A DNA stretch of 64,000 bases, from the NCBI RefSeq assembly GCF_009755725.1, contig NZ_CP046619.1, positions 992,001-1,056,000 on the forward strand, in the 5' to 3' direction. Shown here piece after piece: positions 55,095 to 63,717 of this stretch; within the stretch, counting starts at the first letter, position 1, and every line of letters starts with the position of its first letter. Below the pieces are notes generated by a model that had not been told where the DNA came from, did not search any database, and saw only the letters and a list, made by a program, of their open reading frames with translations. The stretch comes from Diaminobutyricimonas sp. LJ205. GTDB lineage: Bacteria > Actinomycetota > Actinomycetes > Actinomycetales > Microbacteriaceae. A program made the position numbers and the translations under genes.

Positions 55095-56627
55095 ATGGCA
55101 CAGCCGTCGCACACATTTGATGAAGAGGCGATTGTGGGGGACGAGAACAAGTACGTCACGACCGGGCCAGAGCCGGCAACCGCAGAGTTGCACGACCCGG
55201 CAACGGCGACCCGGCGCGAACGGGATTCACTGGGTGAGGTCGATGTTCCGGCGGACGCCTACTGGGGGGTCCACACCGCTCGGGCACTCGAGAACTTCCC
55301 GATCACGCGGCGCGCAATCAGCAACTACCCGCAGCTGATCCAGGCCCTCGCCATGGTCAAGCAGGCGGCGGCACGGGCGAACAAGGAAATCGGCGTCCTC
55401 GAGCCGGCCAAGGCCGATGTGATCGACCAGGTCTGCCAGGAGATCATCGACGGCGCCCTGCACGAACAGTTCGTGGTCGGCGTCATCCAGGGCGGTGCCG
55501 GCACCAGCACCAACATGTGCACCAACGAGATCATCGCCAACCGCGGACTCGAACTGATGGGTCATGCCAAGGGCGAGTACTCGTTCCTGCACCCGATCGA
55601 TGACATCAACCGCAGCCAGAGCACGAACGACGTCTACCCGACCTCGATCAAGCTGGCGATGGTCATCTCGCTTAAGACGCTGCTCGCCGAGCACAAGCTG
55701 CTCACCGGGGCGTTCATCAAGAAGGGTGCCGAGTTCAACGACATCCTCAAGGTCGGCCGCACGCAGCTGCAGGATGCGGTACCGATGACTCTCGGCCAGG
55801 AGTTCACCGGCTTCGCGCACACCCTCGCCGAGGACTACGACCGCCTGACCGAGTCGGTCAAGTGGCTGAACGAGATCAACCTCGGCGCCACCGCGATCGG
55901 GACCGGCATCACCGCCGACCCGCGCTACGCGGAGACCGTGCGCCGCCACCTCGACGGGGTGACCGGCTTCACCTTCGAGACCGCACCGGACTTGATCGAG
56001 GCAACCAGCGACGCCGGCATCTTCATGACCCTGAGCGGGATCCTGAAGCGGGCCGCGGTCAAACTGTCGAAGATCTGTAACGACCTGCGCCTGCTGTCCA
56101 GCGGCCCCCAGGCCGGTTTCGGTGAGATCAACCTGCCCGCCCGCCAGGCGGGTTCCTCGATCATGCCGGGCAAGGTCAACCCGGTCATCCCCGAGGTCGT
56201 CAACCAGGTCGCGTTCAGCGTGATCGGTGCGGATGCCACGGTCACCGCCGCCGCGGAAGGGGGCCAGCTGCAGCTGAACGCCTTCGAACCGGTCATCGCG
56301 CACAGCCTGCTGCAGTCCCTGGCCTGGATGACGAACGCCTGCCGCACGCTGCGGATCAACTGCATCGACGGCATCACCGCGAACACCGAGCGCCTGTCGC
56401 GTCAGGTGGAGACCAGCGTCGGCGTGGTCACCGCACTGACGCCGTACATCGGCTACGCGGCATCCGCGACCCTGGCCCACACCGCACTGACGACCAACGC
56501 GTCGATCGCGGAACTGGTGGTCGAGTCCGGGCTGATGAGCCTCGAGGAGGTCGAGCGGGTGCTTGCCCCCGAGCGGTTGTCCGGGCTGGTGCCGATTACC
56601 GGGGTGATTGAGCTTCCGAAGCAGTAG
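55095..56627 (+). CDS. aspA: Aspartate ammonia-lyase
   Basis: A 510-residue aspartase/fumarase-superfamily enzyme. Its DVPADAYWGVHTARALENFP start, GGAGTSTNMCTNEIIANRG, INRSQSTNDVYPTSIKLAM and the flexible SS loop GSSIMPGKVNPVIPEVVNQV are aspartase type. It converts L-aspartate to fumarate and ammonia. Compared with typical aspartases (about 468-480 residues) it has an N-terminal extension of about 40 acidic residues (MAQPSHTFDEEAIVGDENKY and on). The ATG has AAGGGAG upstream. The 3' end overlaps the convergent LLM gene by 32 bases. Confidence 0.92.
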   Translation: MAQPSHTFDEEAIVGDENKYVTTGPEPATAELHDPATATRRERDSLGEVDVPADAYWGVHTARALENFPITRRAISNYPQLIQALAMVKQAAARANKEIGVLEPAKADVIDQVCQEIIDGALHEQFVVGVIQGGAGTSTNMCTNEIIANRGLELMGHAKGEYSFLHPIDDINRSQSTNDVYPTSIKLAMVISLKTLLAEHKLLTGAFIKKGAEFNDILKVGRTQLQDAVPMTLGQEFTGFAHTLAEDYDRLTESVKWLNEINLGATAIGTGITADPRYAETVRRHLDGVTGFTFETAPDLIEATSDAGIFMTLSGILKRAAVKLSKICNDLRLLSSGPQAGFGEINLPARQAGSSIMPGKVNPVIPEVVNQVAFSVIGADATVTAAAEGGQLQLNAFEPVIAHSLLQSLAWMTNACRTLRINCIDGITANTERLSRQVETSVGVVTALTPYIGYAASATLAHTALTTNASIAELVVESGLMSLEEVERVLAPERLSGLVPITGVIELPKQ

Positions 56628-57666
56628 CGCCGAGTGCGCTGCGGACGGCGGGGGCGACCTCGCCGGCGAGCAGCTCCACGGATCGCAGCACCTTGTCGGT
56701 GGGCATGTTGCCGATGAACTGCGCCATGAAGCGGTCGTGCCCGATCGCCTCATGCTGCGACAGGATCTTGTCGGCGACCTCGGCCGGGCTGCCCACCAGC
56801 AGCGCACCGGTCGGTCCGGTGGCGAACTCGTAGTGCTCCGGGGTCATGTCCACGGTGCGCGGGGTGTTCTCCGCCCAGTACCGGCGGTAGTTCTCGTAGA
56901 ACTCGGCCTTCGCCTGCTGCGAGTCCTCGGCGACGTAGAAGTGGCCGGTCATCCCGACCCGCAGCGAGTCGGCGGAATAACCGGACTGGGCGCCCGCCGC
57001 ACGGTACAGATCCGCGAGACGGGAGAAGCCGCGTGGGTCGCCGCCGATGCCGGCGAACATCACCGGCAGGCCGCGCACCGCGGCCCGGACCGCGCTCGCC
57101 GGGGTGCCGCCGACGCCGAGCCAGACCGGGATCTGGTCCTGATGCGCGCGGGGCATCACCGGTGCATTGTGGAGCGCGGGCCGGAAGTTGCCCTGCCAGC
57201 TCACCTCGGCAGAGCGGTTCACCTCGAGGAACAGGTCGAGCTTCTCTTCGAACAGCGGCTCGTAGTCGGTGAGCTCGTAGCCGAACAGCGGGAACGAGTC
57301 GATGTACACGCCACGCCCGGCGATGATCTCGGCACGCCCGCCGGAGATCAAATCGAGGGTCGCGAAGTCCTCATACAGCCGCACCGGGTCGAGCGTCGAC
57401 ATCACGGACACCGCGCTGGTGAGCCGGATGTCCCGGGTCGACGCCGCGATGGCGCTGAGCACGATCGCGGGGGAGGAGATCGCGAAGTCGGGCCGGTGGT
57501 GCTCGCCGGCGCCGAAGAAGTCGATACCGGCGGCATCGGCCACGACCGCGGCCTGAACGATCTGGTCCAGCCGTTCCCGCGCGGTCGGTGCCGCGGCCTC
57601 CGGTGAACTGGTGAGTTCGCCGAAGCTGGCGATGCCGAACTGGAACGTGGAGGTGCTGGAGCTCAT
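56596..57666 (-). CDS. LLM class flavin-dependent oxidoreductase
   Basis: A 356-residue luciferase-like monooxygenase: TFQFGIASFGELTSSPEAA, FFGAGEHHRPDFAISSPAIV, IRLTSAVSVMSTLDPVRLYE-DFATLDLISGGRAEIIAGRG, and IPVWLGVGGTPASAVRAAVR. Its subfamily is the one with the E-H-H-R motif (FMN-dependent oxidoreductases of unknown substrate). It is not closely similar to the other LLM protein at 13336-14355. The 3' end overlaps aspA by 32 bases, so the two genes share an antisense region. Confidence 0.9.
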   Translation of the reverse strand: MSSSTSTFQFGIASFGELTSSPEAAAPTARERLDQIVQAAVVADAAGIDFFGAGEHHRPDFAISSPAIVLSAIAASTRDIRLTSAVSVMSTLDPVRLYEDFATLDLISGGRAEIIAGRGVYIDSFPLFGYELTDYEPLFEEKLDLFLEVNRSAEVSWQGNFRPALHNAPVMPRAHQDQIPVWLGVGGTPASAVRAAVRGLPVMFAGIGGDPRGFSRLADLYRAAGAQSGYSADSLRVGMTGHFYVAEDSQQAKAEFYENYRRYWAENTPRTVDMTPEHYEFATGPTGALLVGSPAEVADKILSQHEAIGHDRFMAQFIGNMPTDKVLRSVELLAGEVAPAVRSALGATASEAQSPR

Positions 57667-57723
57667 ACTGAGGTGCAACCGCGACCGGGTGGTTCGCTAT
57701 TCCACCAGTTGAGGTATTCGTGA

Positions 57724-57891
57724 TCAGACGGGTCGTTCGTCATCGATCGGGATGTCGGTGTCCTCCTCGGCCTCCACCCGCTCGTCGGGGTCGATCGTCG
57801 GCGGGGCGACCGGCTCGCCACCTTCCTTTTCGAGATCCACCTCGCGCTCGTCATCCGGGTCGGTCTGGTACTCGCGCTCGAAGTCGCTCAT
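57724..57891 (-). CDS. Small acidic protein downstream of ligD
   Basis: A 55-residue acidic protein, MSDFEREYQTDPDDEREVDL then EKEGGEPVAPP and EEDTDIPIDDERPV. The ATG has GGAAGGG upstream and it starts 4 bases after the ligD stop, so it is in the ligD operon. It is too short and acidic for a domain call and is probably disordered. Its pairing with ligD is conserved enough in style to be a real gene, but I do not recognise it. Confidence 0.65.
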   Translation of the reverse strand: MSDFEREYQTDPDDEREVDLEKEGGEPVAPPTIDPDERVEAEEDTDIPIDDERPV

Positions 57892-57895
57892 CGTG

Positions 57896-60274
57896 TCACC
57901 CTTCCTTGACCACGTCAGCCGGAGTCTTATCCGGCCGCCAACCACGCCAACTGGGCTGCCGCAGCCGCCCGGTCGTCGTCCATTCGGCAAACTCCACCTC
58001 GCCGACGAAGCGGGGTGTGATCCAGTGTGCACCCCGAGCATCCAAGGCGGGAACGTCGGTGAGCGGGCTGGTCTTCCGGCCCGCCCGTTCGAACCGGGTG
58101 CGCATGTCGTCCAGGTCGCGTTGCCGGAAACCGGTGCCCACCCGGCCGACATAGCGCAGCCGGTCCCCGTCCGGGACGCCGAGCAGCAATGAGCCGACAC
58201 TGTCGGCCCGTCGACCCTGCCCGGGCCGCCAACCGGCGACCACGACTTCCTGCGTGCGGGTGAGCTTCAGCTTGATCCACGCCCGGGAGCGCCGGCCGAC
58301 GTACTCGCTGTCGCGCTGCTTGGCCATCACGCCCTCGAGCCGCAGCTCGCGGCTGGCCTGGAGTGCCGCCTCCAAGTCGCCGTCGAAGGCAGGGGGAATG
58401 TGCACGCGCCCGCCGGGGGAGACCACTCGTTCGAGCGCGTCACGTCGCTCGTCGTAGTTGTCCTTGACCAGGGACTCACCGCCGGTCTCGAGCACATCGA
58501 ACAGCATCAGCTGCACCGGGACGCGGGTCGCGGCATCCCGGATGTCCGCCGGTTTCACCAGATTCATGCGCTGCTGCAGCCGGCCGAAGTCGGGCACGCC
58601 GCGGGAGTTCAACGCGACGATCTCCCCGTCGAGCACCGCAGGGCCGCTCACCCGATCGGCGAGCTCGGCCAGCTCCGGGTAGCCGTTGGTCACGTCGTTG
58701 CCGTTGCGGGAGATCAGCCGCACGCCGTCGTCGACATAGGCCAGGGCGCGGATGCCGTCCCACTTCATCTCGAACGCCCACTCGGCGTCATCGTGCACCG
58801 CCGAAGCATCACCGGCACTGGCGAGCATCGGTGAGTAGTGATGGCCAGTCGGGCGGCTCGTGCTCCGAGAACGTGCGGGTCGCTCGCGGGCGGGTGCCGT
58901 CGCGCCGGCGGGCTTCATCCGGTGCAGCAGCCAATTGGTGTCGCCGGTGTGGATCAGCGCGACCCGGGTGGGCTCGATCAGACCGCCGTCGGGGCGACCG
59001 TGCAGGGTGACGATGACCTCCTTGCCCTCCCGCCACTTCTCCAGCTCGTATTCACCGTTGTCCCAGATGGTGACCTCGCCCGCCCCGTACTCACCGGCCG
59101 GAATGGTGCCCTCGAACTCGCCGTACTCGAGTGGGTGGTCCTCGGTCTGCACGGCGAGGTTGTTCTTCTCCGGCGTCGCCGGGATGCCTTTCGGCACCGC
59201 CCAGCTGACCAGCACCCCGTCGTTCTCCAACCGGAAGTCGTAGTGCAGTCGCCGGGCGTGATGCTCCTGGATCACGAACCGGCGTCCGTCGCTGGTCGGC
59301 GCCGGATGGCTCGGCACCGGTTCCGGCGTGCGGGCCGCATCCCGCATCCCGCGGTATTTCGCGAGCCGGTCAGGGTGGGTCGGATGTCCCGCCGACAACT
59401 CGGCGAGCGGATCGCCGTTCGCCTCCACCCTCTTGAGGACTTCCCGGTAGTCGAGGTGCTGCAGTTTCGGCGAGGACAGTTCCCGCCAGGTGCGCGGCGC
59501 TGCGACCGTCGGATGCGCCCGCCCGCGCAGCGAATAGGGCGCGATCGTGGTCTTGTTGGCGTTGTTCTGGCTCCAGTCCACCAGCACCTTGCCGGCCCGC
59601 AGGGTCTTCTTCATGTCACTGACCACCAGGTCGGGATTGTCCGCTTCGAGCGCCCGGGCAAGTTCCTTGGCGACCTGGGAGACCTGGTCGCTGGTCTGGG
59701 TGCCGTCCAGCGCCGCGTACAGGTGGATGCCCTTGCTGCCGCTGGTCACCGGCATCGGGTCGAGCCCCATCCCCTTCAGGATCACCCGGGCCAGGCGCGC
59801 CACTTCCGCGCACTCGAGAAGGCCGGCCCCTTCACCAGGGTCGAGGTCGAGCACCAGTCGATCGGGGTTCAGCTGGGCGCCCTTCGGCCCGAACCGCCAC
59901 TGCGGAACGTGGATCTCCAGCGCCGCCATCTGGCCGAGCCAGGTGAGCGTCGCGCGATTGTTCACCAACGGGTAGCTCTTGGGGCCCTCGGAGTGCTGGA
60001 TGGCGCGGCGGGTCACCCAGTCCGGGGTGCCGGCGTCGAGGTCCTTCTGGAAGAACACCTGCCCCGGGGCATCCGGCGTCCCCACGCCGTGCACCCACCG
60101 TTTGCGGGTCGCCGGGCGGTCGTGGATGTGGGGGAGCATGACCGTCGCGACCCGGGCCAGGTAGTCGATGACGTCCGCCTTGGTCGTGCCGGTCTCCGGG
60201 TAGAGCACCTTATCCAGGTTCGTCAGACGCAGGCGGTGGCCATCGACCTTCACCAACTCGCCCCCGCCAGCCAT
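57896..60274 (-). CDS. ligD: NHEJ ATP-dependent DNA ligase LigD (Pol-PE-Lig)
   Basis: A 792-residue three-domain LigD. Order: the primase-polymerase domain (about 5-290; LTNLDKVLYPETGTTKADVI, LVLDLDPGEG with catalytic aspartates), the 3'-phosphoesterase domain (about 325-450; RRFVIQEHHARRLHYDFRLE with the HxxH-type metal residues) and the ligase domain (about 490-780) with FEMKWDGIRALAY, where K504 is the adenylated lysine. It joins DNA double-strand breaks with Ku. ATG 60274 gives the family start MAGGGELVKVDGHRLRL. It is divergent from ku. Confidence 0.95.
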   Translation of the reverse strand: MAGGGELVKVDGHRLRLTNLDKVLYPETGTTKADVIDYLARVATVMLPHIHDRPATRKRWVHGVGTPDAPGQVFFQKDLDAGTPDWVTRRAIQHSEGPKSYPLVNNRATLTWLGQMAALEIHVPQWRFGPKGAQLNPDRLVLDLDPGEGAGLLECAEVARLARVILKGMGLDPMPVTSGSKGIHLYAALDGTQTSDQVSQVAKELARALEADNPDLVVSDMKKTLRAGKVLVDWSQNNANKTTIAPYSLRGRAHPTVAAPRTWRELSSPKLQHLDYREVLKRVEANGDPLAELSAGHPTHPDRLAKYRGMRDAARTPEPVPSHPAPTSDGRRFVIQEHHARRLHYDFRLENDGVLVSWAVPKGIPATPEKNNLAVQTEDHPLEYGEFEGTIPAGEYGAGEVTIWDNGEYELEKWREGKEVIVTLHGRPDGGLIEPTRVALIHTGDTNWLLHRMKPAGATAPARERPARSRSTSRPTGHHYSPMLASAGDASAVHDDAEWAFEMKWDGIRALAYVDDGVRLISRNGNDVTNGYPELAELADRVSGPAVLDGEIVALNSRGVPDFGRLQQRMNLVKPADIRDAATRVPVQLMLFDVLETGGESLVKDNYDERRDALERVVSPGGRVHIPPAFDGDLEAALQASRELRLEGVMAKQRDSEYVGRRSRAWIKLKLTRTQEVVVAGWRPGQGRRADSVGSLLLGVPDGDRLRYVGRVGTGFRQRDLDDMRTRFERAGRKTSPLTDVPALDARGAHWITPRFVGEVEFAEWTTTGRLRQPSWRGWRPDKTPADVVKEG

Positions 60275-60332
60275 GCGGTCAATGTACCCCGGACAGGGGT
60301 GAAATCGCCGAGGTTGGGGGAATGATGGAGCC

Positions 60333-61286
60333 ATGCGATCGATATGGAAGGGCGCGATCACCTTCGGTCTCGTCAACGTGCCGGTGAAGTTGTACAGCGC
60401 GACCGAGGACCATGACATTTCACTGCATCAGGTCCACGACAAGGACGGCGGACGGATCCGGTACCAGCGCAAGTGCGAGGTCTGCGGCAAAGTCGTGAAC
60501 TACGAGAACATCGACAAGGCGTATGACGACGGTGAACGCACCGTGGTGCTCACCGCCGAGGACTTCGAGGCGCTGCCGGTGGAGCGGTCGCGTGAGATCG
60601 ATGTCGTCGAGTTCGTGCCGAGCGACCAGCTCGACCCGATCATGTTCGACCGTAGTTACTTCCTCGAGCCGGACTCGAAGTCGAACAAGGCGTACGCGCT
60701 GCTGCGCCGCACCCTTGAGCAGACCGACCGCACTGCGATTGTGAATTTCTCGCTGCGGCAGAAGACCCGGCTGGGGGCGCTGCGGGTACGCGGCGACGTG
60801 CTCATGCTGCAGTCGCTGCTCTGGGATGACGAGGTGCGCGAGGCGAAATTCCCGTCGCTGGATGAACCGGTCAAGCTGTCGGCGAAGGAACTGGAGATGT
60901 CCGCGGCGCTGGTCGAGTCGTTCGCGTCCGATTTCGAGCCGAGCGAGTTCACCGACGAGTACCAGGTCGAACTGAAGCAGCTGATCCAGGCGAAGCTGGA
61001 GAAGGGCGACGCCCTGGATACCGAGGAGACCTTCGGCGAACGCCCAGAGCGTGAAGGCGGCGAGGTGCTCGATCTGATGGAGGCGCTGCGCCGCAGCGTG
61101 GACAAGAACCGCTCCAAGGGCCGGGGAAGCAGCGCCGGCGATGACGAGGCCGAAGAAGCCGAGGAGCCCGCCCGCAAGCGTGCTCCCGCGAAGAAGCCTC
61201 CGGCGAAGAAGCCCGCCGCGAAGAAGCCTGCCGAGGCAAAGCCCGAGACCAAGAAACCCGCCGCACGCCGGTCGAAGACCGCCTGA
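60333..61286 (+). CDS. ku: Ku protein
   Basis: A 317-residue bacterial Ku: MRSIWKGAITFGLVNVPVKL-YSATEDHDISLHQVH start, zinc-less RYQRKCEVCGKVVNYENIDK segment, core (10-240) and a Lys/Ala/Pro-rich tail (about 275-317; KKPPAKKPAAKKPAE), which in mycobacterial-type Ku can bind DNA and modulate LigD. It forms a ring dimer on DNA ends and recruits LigD. The gene is divergent from ligD, with 58 bases between. A hairpin follows. Confidence 0.95.
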   Translation: MRSIWKGAITFGLVNVPVKLYSATEDHDISLHQVHDKDGGRIRYQRKCEVCGKVVNYENIDKAYDDGERTVVLTAEDFEALPVERSREIDVVEFVPSDQLDPIMFDRSYFLEPDSKSNKAYALLRRTLEQTDRTAIVNFSLRQKTRLGALRVRGDVLMLQSLLWDDEVREAKFPSLDEPVKLSAKELEMSAALVESFASDFEPSEFTDEYQVELKQLIQAKLEKGDALDTEETFGERPEREGGEVLDLMEALRRSVDKNRSKGRGSSAGDDEAEEAEEPARKRAPAKKPPAKKPAAKKPAEAKPETKKPAARRSKTA

Positions 61287-61312
61287 ACCTGCTTCTGAGC
61301 CATTCGGTCCTT

Positions 61313-61338
61313 GTTGAGCCACCGCGCCGTGGCTCAAC
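61313..61338. terminator. Hairpin after ku
   Basis: GTTGAGCCAC and GTGGCTCAAC are a perfect 10-bp stem with a CGCGCC loop, 26 bases after the ku stop codon. A third copy of GTGGCTCAACC follows at 61348. No T-tract follows. Confidence 0.6.
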
Positions 61339-61437
61339 CCCGACGAAGTGGCTCAACCGCGAGCAAGCGCGCCACACGGACAAAGCTCGGTCAGCGGCTG
61401 ACCCGAACAACCGCCGACCGAGGGATCCGTGAGTGAA

Positions 61438-61710
61438 TCAGTGATTGCGTAACCGGTCGACAAGCTCCGCTTTGGTGAGTTTCGAGTAGCCGGAGAGACC
61501 AAGCTCCTTGGCTCGCTTCTTCAGGTTGTCCACCTTCCAGTCCTCGTACGAACCGGATTCGCCGCCCTTCCGGCCGACGTTCGACCGGCCGCGCGCCGCG
61601 GCGGCGTTCGAGATGCGGGCAGCCTTCTCCTTCGAGGCACCGTCCTCGCGGAGCTCCTCATACAGCTCCGGGTCTTTCAACGATGGTGAGCCCTTGCCTT
61701 GGGGTGCCAT
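61438..61710 (-). CDS. DUF7218/Rho_N-like small protein
   Basis: A 90-residue protein: MAPQGKGSPSLKDPELYEEL then REDGASKEKAARISNAAAAR, GRSNVGRKGGESGSYEDWKV and a C-terminal LKKRAKELGLSGYSKLTKAE SAP/Rho_N-like motif. The K-E-K-A-A-R-I-S-N-A-A-A patch is shared by small actinobacterial DUF7218 proteins, from memory. It is next to the NHEJ genes and two bases after the SDR gene stop, so it is co-transcribed with the SDR. A role in DNA binding or stress survival is inferred. Confidence 0.8.
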   Translation of the reverse strand: MAPQGKGSPSLKDPELYEELREDGASKEKAARISNAAAARGRSNVGRKGGESGSYEDWKVDNLKKRAKELGLSGYSKLTKAELVDRLRNH

Positions 61711-61712
61711 GA

Positions 61713-62582
61713 TCACAGCCCCTTTCCGCCGGTGACCGGCAGAACCGCCCCCGAGGTGTAGGTGGCGGCGTCACTCGCGAGATACACGTATGCGCCGGCG
61801 AGCTCGGCGGGCTGGCCGGCTCGGCCCAGAGGCGTGTCCTGGCCGAACTCGGGCAGCTTCCCTGGCCAGCCGGTGGCCGGAATCAGCGGCGTCCAGATCG
61901 GTCCGGGTGCGACAGCGTTGACCCGGATGCCCTTCTCGCCGAGTTCCTGCGCCAACGCCTTCGTGAAGGCGACCTGCGCAGCCTTGGTCATCGCGTAATC
62001 GATCAACTGCGGGGATGGGTTGAACGCCTGGATCGACGAGGTGACGATGATCGACGCCCCCGCCTGCAGGTGCGGGATGGCTGCCCTGGCAGTCCACATC
62101 ATCCCGTACAGGTTGGTCTTGAACACCCGATCCAGTTCCTCGGTTTCGAGGTTCTCCAGACCGTCCCGGTTGGCCTGATAGCCGGCGTTCAGGACGAGGA
62201 TGTCGAGACCGCCGAGTTCCTCGACGGCACGCGTGACGCTGCTCTGGCAAAACGCCTCATCCCGCCCGTCACCGGGCAGCAGCACGCTCTTCCGCCCCGC
62301 CTTCTTGATCCACGACGCGGTGTCCTCGGCATCCGCCTGTTCCTCGGGGAGGTAGGAGATGGCGACATCCGCCCCTTCCCGCGCGAACGCGATCGACGTT
62401 GCCCGGCCGATTCCCGAGTCCCCGCCCGTGATCAGGGCGCGGCGACCGACAAGCAGTTCGTGGCCGACATAGCTGTCCTCGCCGTGGTCGGGAGTCGGTT
62501 CCGTCTGCTCGGTGAGGCCGGGCTGTTCCTGGCCCTGCTTGGGAAAGCCTTCGCTGCGGAATGCGGTCGTTGGATCAGTCAC
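61713..62582 (-). CDS. SDR family oxidoreductase (general stress type)
   Basis: A 289-residue SDR with an N-terminal extension of about 40 residues (FRSEGFPKQGQEQPGLTEQT, then EPTPDHGEDSYVG) typical of YhdF/YghA-like stress SDRs. It has the cofactor motif ITGGDSGIGRATSIAFAREG and an intact active site: SSIQAF with Ser, YAMTKAA with Tyr and Lys, then VNAVAPGPIWTPL. GTG start with AAAGG upstream. It precedes the small Rho_N-like gene by two bases. Confidence 0.9.
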   Translation of the reverse strand: MTDPTTAFRSEGFPKQGQEQPGLTEQTEPTPDHGEDSYVGHELLVGRRALITGGDSGIGRATSIAFAREGADVAISYLPEEQADAEDTASWIKKAGRKSVLLPGDGRDEAFCQSSVTRAVEELGGLDILVLNAGYQANRDGLENLETEELDRVFKTNLYGMMWTARAAIPHLQAGASIIVTSSIQAFNPSPQLIDYAMTKAAQVAFTKALAQELGEKGIRVNAVAPGPIWTPLIPATGWPGKLPEFGQDTPLGRAGQPAELAGAYVYLASDAATYTSGAVLPVTGGKGL

Positions 62583-62712
62583 GATTGAGAGCGCCTTTCG
62601 TCTGTTCCCCCAAAACGCTACGCCCCGCAAACGGGGGTCACAACGGAATCGGCGGCGGTATGTCTGAGTGCTCGCCGTGAATCCTCGACCGTGGGCCGCG
62701 CGGAACGAGCGC

Positions 62713-63717
62713 TCAGTCGCGCGACACTGCGTCGTCCCGCAACGCCCGCCCGTCCTGCTCATCGAGCGATCGCTGCCGGGCGAGCGATCGTGCTCGGGTC
62801 AGGTCACGGGCCGGCAGTCGGATGCCCTCCTCGGCCGGAATACCGGCGAGCAGTTGCCGCGCTCGGACGAGTTCGGCATCCACCTCGGCGCCGAGGACGA
62901 GCACGAGATTCGTCAGGTATAGCCAGAGCAGCGCGACGATCCCGCCGCCGATCCAGCCGTAGACGCGCTCGTACCGGCCGACCGTCAGGATGTACACCGC
63001 GAAACCCGCGGTTCCCAGCGCCCACACCGTGACCGCGAACGCGGATCCGTAGCTGACCCAGCGCATCCTGGTGTGCCGGACATTCGGGGTGAAGTAGTAC
63101 AGCACCGACACCAGCAGGAACGCGATCACCGCGATCGGCAGCCACTTGCCGCCATTCCAGACCGTCAGCCAAGGCTCACCGAAGCCCGCGGTGGCGGCGA
63201 TCGCCCGTGCCGCCCTCGGCGTCACCACCAGCATCGTCATGATCAGGCTGAACCCCACCATGAGCACGACGGTGACCAGCAGCATGAGCCCGCGGAACCG
63301 CCAGATCGGGCGGCCCTCCTGCATCTCGTAGACCGCGTTCATCGCCCGCCCGAAGGCGGTCGCGTACGCAGACACGGTCCACAGCGTCAGGCCGAGGCCG
63401 ATGAACATGGCCAGGATCGGCTGGTCGATGCTGAGCAACTGGTCAAGCGGATCCGCCAGCGCCTGAACCGTGGACTCCTGCACGAACTCGCCGGCCAGGG
63501 CGAGCAGCTCGTCGGCGGCATTGGAGCGGCTGTCGAAGACGGCGAACGCGGAGACGACGGCGAGGGATGCCGGGAACAGACTCAGCGCTGCGAAGAAGGT
63601 CAGTGCGGCCGCAGCATCCACGCCGCGATGGCGCCGGAACCCGTGCCACGAGCGCCGCGCCGCGTATCGCCATGCCCGACGGTCGAGTTCCCGACTCGTC
63701 GGCGTCGGCTCAGTCAA
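62713..63717 (-). CDS. YihY/virulence factor BrkB family membrane protein
   Basis: A 334-residue protein with six predicted helices. The family opening HRGVDAAAALTFFAALSLFP precedes helix 1 and RWVSYGSAFAVTVWALGTAG precedes helix 5, with WIGGGIVALLWLYLTNLVLV near the C-terminus. The C-terminal 60 residues are cytoplasmic and charged (RLPARDLTRARSLARQRSLD). The function of the family is uncertain (not RNase BN). The TTG start at 63717 overlaps the upstream gene's stop by 8 bases, implying translational coupling. Confidence 0.88.
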   Translation of the reverse strand: MTEPTPTSRELDRRAWRYAARRSWHGFRRHRGVDAAAALTFFAALSLFPASLAVVSAFAVFDSRSNAADELLALAGEFVQESTVQALADPLDQLLSIDQPILAMFIGLGLTLWTVSAYATAFGRAMNAVYEMQEGRPIWRFRGLMLLVTVVLMVGFSLIMTMLVVTPRAARAIAATAGFGEPWLTVWNGGKWLPIAVIAFLLVSVLYYFTPNVRHTRMRWVSYGSAFAVTVWALGTAGFAVYILTVGRYERVYGWIGGGIVALLWLYLTNLVLVLGAEVDAELVRARQLLAGIPAEEGIRLPARDLTRARSLARQRSLDEQDGRALRDDAVSRD

